NCBI GenBank assembly: GCA_018500065.2
Contig: JAHBAO020000151.1
Coordinates: forward strand, 1-10,420
DNA length: 10,420 bases
Origin: Octadecabacter sp.
GTDB taxonomy: Bacteria > Pseudomonadota > Alphaproteobacteria > Rhodobacterales > Rhodobacteraceae
Direction: 5' to 3'
Position 1 is the stretch's first letter; each line of letters begins with the position of its first letter. A model generated the notes under the pieces. That model saw only the letters and a program-made list of their open reading frames with translations. It was not told the DNA's origin and did no database searches. Below are positions 6,551 to 10,420 of the stretch, piece after piece. The position numbers and the translations under genes were made by a program.

Positions 6551-7678
6551 TCAGCGATGTGCTGGCAGACTATCGGTCTTAGCCTGCGCAATGCTCGTGA
6601 CGCCTGTTTGGGCCATCGCGGACGATAGTTCTTCTGTTAAGATGTCCCACATCCGGTTCAGGCCCGCCTCCCCGCCGGCGGCAATGGCAAATTGCAGGAC
6701 ACGGCCAAAGAACGTGAAATCAGCCCCGAGTGACAGGGCCTTTAGCGCGTCTTCGCCTGAGCGCAGTCCAGAGTCGAAAAACAATGGAAAGTCAGCGCCG
6801 AGCGCCGATCTGATCTGCGGCAACACAGCAATCGGGCAGGGCGCGCTTTGAAGCTGGCGCGACCCGTGGCTGGATACTTGAATGGCGTCTATGCCTGCGT
6901 CTTTCAGCGTCACGGCGTCGTCAACGTCCAGAACGCCTTTGATCACCAAATTTCCTGGCCACGCATCGCGCAGCCGGTTAAGCGTGTCCCAATCGGCGCG
7001 CGCGCGGCTTTCGGTGCGATCAAAGTCGTATCCCGGCATCGTAAAGTTCGCCATCTGGGGTTTGCCAGCCGCCAGCGAGGTCAGGGACCAGCGCGGGTGC
7101 AAGGCAAAGTCGATGAATTGGCGTGGGCCGATACGGAACGGCATTTTGAAACCGTGACGTATTTCGCGTGGGCGGCGTCCGACCTCGGGCACATCCACAG
7201 TCAACACCAGCGTTTTATAGCCAGCCTTTTTCGCGCGCTCGACCAGTTTGAACGAGCCTTCGCCATCGCCGCTGAAGTAAAGCTGAAACCACGCGTTGCC
7301 TTCTGAGACATCAAAGATTTCTTCAAGTGGGGTAGACCCGACCGTCGATACGCCGTGCGGAATAGAATGGCGCGCAGCAAGTCGCGCGAGCATCAGATCA
7401 GCGCCCGGCCCACTGAGGTTACACATGCCCATCGGTGCAATCCCGAAGGGCCTGTCTGCGGTTGTTCCGAAAATTTGCGTCGACATATCGCGCCCGTCGA
7501 CATTGCGCAGAATACGTGGGCGCAACGTGATGGCATCAAGGGCCGCGCGATGCCGTACGGCGCCTGTTTCGTTCCCAGCCGCACCGTCGATATAGTCGAA
7601 TATCATCCACGGCAGGCGGCGTTTTGCCAGCCGCCGCGCATCTTCGGCAGAGTGAATATGCGCGGCGCCTGAGAACAT
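6551..7678 (-). CDS. FMN-dependent 2-hydroxyacid dehydrogenase (LldD/glycolate oxidase family); candidate sulfolactate dehydrogenase
   Basis: A 375-residue TIM-barrel flavoenzyme that oxidises an L-2-hydroxy acid to the 2-oxo acid. The start at 7678 is used because it lies 1 nt after the ComE-like stop (TAA-A-ATG) and the family begins around here; an upstream in-frame start would read 29 residues inside that gene. Active-site positions of the family are visible: Tyr29 (FDYIDGAA), Tyr in FQLYFSG, Asp in LTVDVP followed by GRRPREIR, Lys in VIKGVL, and the catalytic base His271 with Arg274. Phosphate-binding segments of FMN follow (FFDSGLRSGEDALKAL and LGADFTFFGR). The His loop reads SSHGSRQLQ where most members have SNHGGRQLD. 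Coupling to ComDE, whose substrate is sulfopyruvate, suggests sulfolactate as substrate; lactate or another hydroxy acid remains possible. Confidence 0.9.
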   Translation of the reverse strand: MFSGAAHIHSAEDARRLAKRRLPWMIFDYIDGAAGNETGAVRHRAALDAITLRPRILRNVDGRDMSTQIFGTTADRPFGIAPMGMCNLSGPGADLMLARLAARHSIPHGVSTVGSTPLEEIFDVSEGNAWFQLYFSGDGEGSFKLVERAKKAGYKTLVLTVDVPEVGRRPREIRHGFKMPFRIGPRQFIDFALHPRWSLTSLAAGKPQMANFTMPGYDFDRTESRARADWDTLNRLRDAWPGNLVIKGVLDVDDAVTLKDAGIDAIQVSSHGSRQLQSAPCPIAVLPQIRSALGADFPLFFDSGLRSGEDALKALSLGADFTFFGRVLQFAIAAGGEAGLNRMWDILTEELSSAMAQTGVTSIAQAKTDSLPAHR

Positions 7679-7679
7679 T

Positions 7680-8234
7680 TTAGGACGCGACCGCTTGCAT
7701 GAAGCGGTGCTTGATAACCACAGGGTCCATCGTGATGACAGGCAGCTTGATGTTGCCGCTGTCACATTTGCACACGATGATGGTCATCTGGTCGCTGTCG
7801 ATGGCCGCTTGCAGCACGGGGCCAAGGTCTTTGTCCTGAACCTCAACCACGTTTTCGCAACCACAGGCCGTAGCCACGGCTGTCAGCGATGTTTTCCGGC
7901 CCGCATAGGTCGGCTGATCGCCGGTGGACCCATAAGACCCGTTGTCGATGATAAGCAGCGTGTAGTTCCCCGTCGCGTTATTGGCGATGGTGGGCAAGGT
8001 GCCGAGGTTCGTGAGGACCGACCCGTCGCCGTCAATGGAGATGACAGGCTTGTCTTGTGCCAACGCCAGACCAAAACCGATAGAGGAGCTGAGACCCATC
8101 GTGCCGAGCATGTAAAAGTTCGTCGGCTGATCGTCGATCATATGCAGCTCTTGGCTGGGCAGACCGATGTTACAAACGACAAGGTGATCCCGAATGATCG
8201 GGGCGATTTCTTTAAGAATTTCTGAACGTATCAT
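7680..8234 (-). CDS. comE: Thiamine-diphosphate decarboxylase beta subunit, sulfopyruvate decarboxylase ComE-like
   Basis: A 184-residue subunit carrying the C-terminal, pyrophosphate-binding half of a ThDP-dependent decarboxylase. The ThDP-Mg motif is GDG at residues 69-71 with Asp70, then Asn98 in IIDNGSYGSTGDQPT, a spacing typical of the family; the DNG-YGSTG form is characteristic of sulfopyruvate and phosphonopyruvate decarboxylases. The segment MLGTMGLSSSIGFGLALA precedes it as usual. The start at 8234 is preferred: its ATG overlaps the partner's stop as ATGA (8231-8234), while the longer reading adds 20 residues from inside the partner gene. With the neighbouring ComD-like subunit it should form a two-subunit enzyme converting 3-sulfopyruvate to sulfoacetaldehyde and CO2. 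Phosphonopyruvate is the main alternative substrate, but those enzymes are usually single-chain and no phosphonate gene is adjacent. Confidence 0.88.
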   Translation of the reverse strand: MIRSEILKEIAPIIRDHLVVCNIGLPSQELHMIDDQPTNFYMLGTMGLSSSIGFGLALAQDKPVISIDGDGSVLTNLGTLPTIANNATGNYTLLIIDNGSYGSTGDQPTYAGRKTSLTAVATACGCENVVEVQDKDLGPVLQAAIDSDQMTIIVCKCDSGNIKLPVITMDPVVIKHRFMQAVAS

Positions 8235-8737
8235 TGGTCGCCGTAACCTCCCCAGAAGTTGGCGTCCGTCAGGATCGCCACAGGTTTGTTGCACATGAAG
8301 GTGTACTTCAGGATGTTATCGAATTCCTCGATGTCTTTCTGCCAGTGGAAATGATACGTTGGGATGTTCATCTGGTTCAGAAGCGCTTTGGTGTGGACGG
8401 CCATTTCGACCTGACACGCAACGGGTTCACGCAACTCACCGCGATAAGAGATGATCATCGGAAGCGGCATGCGGTAGTACTGCGTCAGCGTTGCAAGGGT
8501 GTTGATTGTCACCCCGATGGCCGTGTTCTGCATGATAATGGCAGAACGTCTGCCCCCCATGAAAGCACCGGCACATAGGCCCATTCCTTCGTCTTCTTTG
8601 TTGGATGGAATGTGAAAAATCTCGTCGCGTTGGTCTACTTCTTCGATCACACCGGCCAGCTGTTTGCAGGGCACGGTGGTTACGAAAGAGACATCGTTGG
8701 CGACAAGATCATCACAGATCTTCTTGTCGAGGTTCAT
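8231..8737 (-). CDS. comD: Thiamine-diphosphate decarboxylase alpha subunit, sulfopyruvate decarboxylase ComD-like
   Basis: A 168-residue subunit carrying the N-terminal (PYR) half of the same ThDP decarboxylase. Glu48 in SNKEDEGMGLCAG aligns with the glutamate that activates the thiazolium cofactor in sulfopyruvate and phosphonopyruvate decarboxylases. It is followed by the IIMQNTAIGVTINTLATL and MPLPMIISYRGELREP segments, both typical of ComD. The start at 8737 (MNLDKK) is preferred over 8764; AAAGG (complement of 8747-8751) lies 9 nt upstream and ComD proteins start near here. It overlaps the ComE-like gene by 4 nt, which fits 1:1 synthesis of two subunits. It is downstream of the universal stress protein gene by 44 nt. 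The split into two short chains favours the ComDE assignment over the phosphonate enzyme. Confidence 0.88.
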   Translation of the reverse strand: MNLDKKICDDLVANDVSFVTTVPCKQLAGVIEEVDQRDEIFHIPSNKEDEGMGLCAGAFMGGRRSAIIMQNTAIGVTINTLATLTQYYRMPLPMIISYRGELREPVACQVEMAVHTKALLNQMNIPTYHFHWQKDIEEFDNILKYTFMCNKPVAILTDANFWGGYGDQ

Positions 8738-8781
8738 GAAGGTTTGCCTTTCGATGGAGCGCAATAGCGCATTGGTGAGTA

Positions 8782-9195
8782 TTAAGAGCTTCGGTAAACA
8801 TGGACGGCGCAGGCCGCGTGGCGCACGACGCGCGCCGCAGTGGAGCCGAGGAAATAATCGCTAAGACCCGGCTTATGGGACCCCATTACAATGCAATCAA
8901 CGCCGTGCTGGGACGCGTAATCAATGATCGTGCGATAAGTGTGGCCAACGACAAGGTCTGTCGAGACGTTTTGCAGACCTTCGGTCTTTTCGGCCAGTTG
9001 GATTTTAGCAGAGGCCACGGCCTCATTGACAACGTTTTTGTCGAGATATGCAGCGGCTGCGCCTTGCGGTGCTTCGTAGACGTGCAGGCCAATGATCTCT
9101 CCGCCTTCCGCGCAGATCGCGCGCGCGACCTCAAGCGTGTGGGCTGAAACGCCGTGGTCAAGCGCCATTGGGACGAGGATCTTGCGATATAGCAT
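8782..9195 (-). CDS. Universal stress protein, UspF/UspG type
   Basis: A 137-residue single-domain USP, a cytoplasmic alpha/beta nucleotide-binding fold. The N-terminal strand YRKILVPMALD carries the Asp that usually contacts adenine, and IIGLHVY and CIVMGSH follow as core strands. The phosphate-loop region reads GSHKPGLSDYFLGSTAARVVRHA, close to the GSHRP-type loop of E. coli UspF/UspG and different from the canonical G-2x-G-9x-G(S/T): the second Gly is Lys and the spacing is one shorter. GGAGA (complement of 9201-9205) precedes the start by 5 nt. It sits in the operon between the zinc dehydrogenase and comDE. USPs partner some TRAP systems (TeaD with TeaABC), so a link to transporter or flux control is possible but unproven. 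Confidence 0.92.
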   Translation of the reverse strand: MLYRKILVPMALDHGVSAHTLEVARAICAEGGEIIGLHVYEAPQGAAAAYLDKNVVNEAVASAKIQLAEKTEGLQNVSTDLVVGHTYRTIIDYASQHGVDCIVMGSHKPGLSDYFLGSTAARVVRHAACAVHVYRSS

Positions 9196-9222
9196 TGTGG
9201 TCTCCGATCTGCGCTGTGTGTG

Positions 9223-10203
9223 TTAGGTCCAAGGGTTCAAGACGATTTTCGGCGCGGCCACAGCACCCGCACGCAAGTCTTGGAAGGCTTTGAAACCATC
9301 CGCAAGCGCGCGTTTTTCGATCCAGTCCAAGGGGCCAAGGCGGCCGTCGAAAATCGCAGCGGCGGTGTCTCGAAAGTCCTGCGAAGTATAGGTGTAAGTG
9401 CCGATGAATGTAATCTCTTGTAGTGTCGCACGACGAACGTCCAATCCGGGGCCGTCATCGCCAAGGCCCACATGGGCAATGACACCGCCTGCGTCGACGA
9501 TCTGAGAGGCGCTTGCACGGGTTGCACCAAACCCGACGGCATCAATAACGATAGGGGCTGTGCTTGTTGCCGCAGGAACGGCGGTTTGCCCGCACTTATC
9601 TGTTAGAAATGCGCGGCGGGCTTCGTTTGGTTCAACGATTTCAACGTCGTTCACGTTCATCGCCTTCAACGCCAGCGCCGCAGCAAGGCCGATCGCGCCG
9701 CCGCCGATGACGATCGCGCGCTTGTCCATTGTGGGATGAAGTGCCTCAAGTGCCAATCGCGCGGCATGCCAGCGCACGGCGAGGGGTTCGGCAAGGGCCG
9801 CTGTTTCTAACGGGATATTGGCCGGTACTTCCACCAGATTGCGCATTGGCATCGTGATGTATTGGGCAAAGGCCCCTTCGCGCGGCTGCATCGAAATGAT
9901 CTGGCGCTCTGGGCAAAGGTTTTCACGCCCAGCGGCGCAAGCGGGGCAGTCCATGCAAGTGACCAGCGGATTGACGGTGACCCGCATCCCGTCATTCGGG
10001 CCGCCTTGAATTGTACCTGCTGCTTCGTGGCCAAGGATTAAGGGTGCTAGTCGGCGCGCGTCGTGGCCAAGATAGGCATGCATGTCAGACCCGCAGATGC
10101 CAACGGCCGCAACACGGATCAGGTGTTCTCCGTCTGCAGCCACAGGGTCTGGAACATCCCGAAACCCAAGCGTTTCGATGCCGTCATAAACCAAGGCCTT
10201 CAT
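9223..10203 (-). CDS. Zinc-dependent medium-chain alcohol/polyol dehydrogenase
   Basis: A 326-residue MDR-family NAD(P)-dependent dehydrogenase, slightly shorter than the common 340-350. Catalytic zinc ligands are Cys37 (GICGSD), His59 and Glu60 (GHEAAG), with a further Glu in AEPLAVRWHA. The structural zinc lobe has the four cysteines Cys83, Cys86, Cys89 and Cys97. The Rossmann motif is GGGAIG, and the acidic Glu after the second strand (EIVEPNEARR) suggests NAD preference. The segment between GHEAAG and the structural cysteines is about 8-9 residues shorter than in sorbitol-dehydrogenase-type members, which partly explains the length. Its ATG overlaps the upstream SDR stop as ATGA (10200-10203). 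SDR plus zinc-dehydrogenase pairs (HpsO/HpsP) interconvert DHPS enantiomers in DHPS degraders, a plausible but unproven role here; a sugar-acid or polyol substrate is the alternative. Confidence 0.9.
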   Translation of the reverse strand: MKALVYDGIETLGFRDVPDPVAADGEHLIRVAAVGICGSDMHAYLGHDARRLAPLILGHEAAGTIQGGPNDGMRVTVNPLVTCMDCPACAAGRENLCPERQIISMQPREGAFAQYITMPMRNLVEVPANIPLETAALAEPLAVRWHAARLALEALHPTMDKRAIVIGGGAIGLAAALALKAMNVNDVEIVEPNEARRAFLTDKCGQTAVPAATSTAPIVIDAVGFGATRASASQIVDAGGVIAHVGLGDDGPGLDVRRATLQEITFIGTYTYTSQDFRDTAAAIFDGRLGPLDWIEKRALADGFKAFQDLRAGAVAAPKIVLNPWT

Positions 10204-10420
10204 TTCGCTGTATATCCCCCGTCAACCATGAGGACCTGACCTGTCACATAGGCGGATGCGTCTGAGCATAGGAACAACACTGGGCCGTCGATGTCTTGCA
10301 ACGTCCCATTTCGGCCAACGCAGGTTTGCGCGGCATTGCGGGCGGCGCGGTCTGGGTCATCAAACACAGCTGCGGTCAGTTCGGTTGGAAAGAACCCCGG
10401 ACCGATTGCATTTGCCGTGA
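10200..10420 (-). CDS. Short-chain dehydrogenase/reductase, C-terminal part (cut by window end)
   Basis: The final 72 codons of an SDR gene run off the right edge of the window, so the cofactor motif and the Tyr-Lys active site lie outside. The visible C-terminus is classical SDR: NAIGPGFFPTELT after the active-site helix, VGRNGTLQDIDGPVLFLCSD, and the closing SAYVTGQVLMVDGGYTAK. This ending is common in 3-oxoacyl-ACP-reductase-like and gluconate-5-dehydrogenase-like SDRs of about 250 residues. Its TGA overlaps the zinc-dehydrogenase start by 4 nt, so the two are almost certainly co-translated and likely share a pathway. It is the most upstream visible gene of this operon; the promoter lies outside the window. 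Confidence 0.9.
   Translation of the reverse strand, partial: TANAIGPGFFPTELTAAVFDDPDRAARNAAQTCVGRNGTLQDIDGPVLFLCSDASAYVTGQVLMVDGGYTAK

Noticed and set aside
7679..7765. N-terminal extension of the FMN dehydrogenase
   Set aside because: It would overlap the ComE-like gene by about 29 codons, is Ser/Arg-rich, and the family starts at the downstream ATG 1 nt after the comE stop.
8235..8294. N-terminal extension of the ComE-like protein
   Set aside because: The downstream ATG forms an ATGA overlap with comD and matches the family start; the extension is just comD in another frame.
7680..8737. Phosphonopyruvate decarboxylase as the primary call for the ThDP enzyme
   Set aside because: The motifs are shared, but that enzyme is usually a single chain and no phosphonate synthesis gene is nearby; two short subunits beside a hydroxyacid dehydrogenase fit ComDE better. 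It remains the main alternative.

Overview
The window looks like a chromosomal accessory segment from a marine Roseobacter-group alphaproteobacterium (Rhodobacteraceae). This is inferred from moderate-to-high GC, the protein character, and a gene set (TRAP transporters, GMC dehydrogenase, ComDE-type decarboxylase) typical of that group; no rRNA or marker gene confirms it. The first 19 bases are not genomic: they match the Tn5/Nextera mosaic-end adapter exactly, so real sequence starts at about base 20.

Layout. A SlyD-like FKBP prolyl isomerase (66-503, +) comes first and is probably unrelated to the rest. A minus-strand operon follows, read right to left: TRAP substrate-binding protein (4810-3578), small permease (3432-2734), large permease (2732-1326) and an IclR-family regulator (1329-553). 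The last three genes are packed with a 1-nt gap and a 4-nt overlap. A strong hairpin followed by a short U-run separates the binding-protein gene from the permease genes. Divergent from this operon, across a 118-nt regulatory region, is a GMC-family FAD alcohol dehydrogenase (4929-6545, +). It converges within 5 nt on a second minus-strand operon, read right to left: SDR oxidoreductase (cut by the window end), zinc alcohol dehydrogenase (10203-9223), UspF/G-type universal stress protein (9195-8782), a ComD-like (8737-8231) and a ComE-like (8234-7680) decarboxylase subunit, and an FMN-dependent 2-hydroxyacid dehydrogenase (7678-6551).

Proposed biology. The left half resembles isethionate-utilisation clusters (TRAP importer, IclR regulator, IseJ-type GMC dehydrogenase oxidising isethionate to sulfoacetaldehyde). 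In the right half, ComDE would decarboxylate sulfopyruvate to sulfoacetaldehyde, and the FMN enzyme coupled to it is a candidate for supplying sulfopyruvate from sulfolactate. The SDR and zinc-dehydrogenase pair could act on a C3 diol such as 2,3-dihydroxypropane-1-sulfonate (DHPS). Both halves would therefore meet at sulfoacetaldehyde. The usual next enzyme, Xsc, is not in the window. Family assignments are firm; the sulfonate substrates are inference from context.

Every stretch of more than about 100 nt without a gene is described as a feature. No tRNA, rRNA, CRISPR array, insertion sequence or native attachment site was seen.
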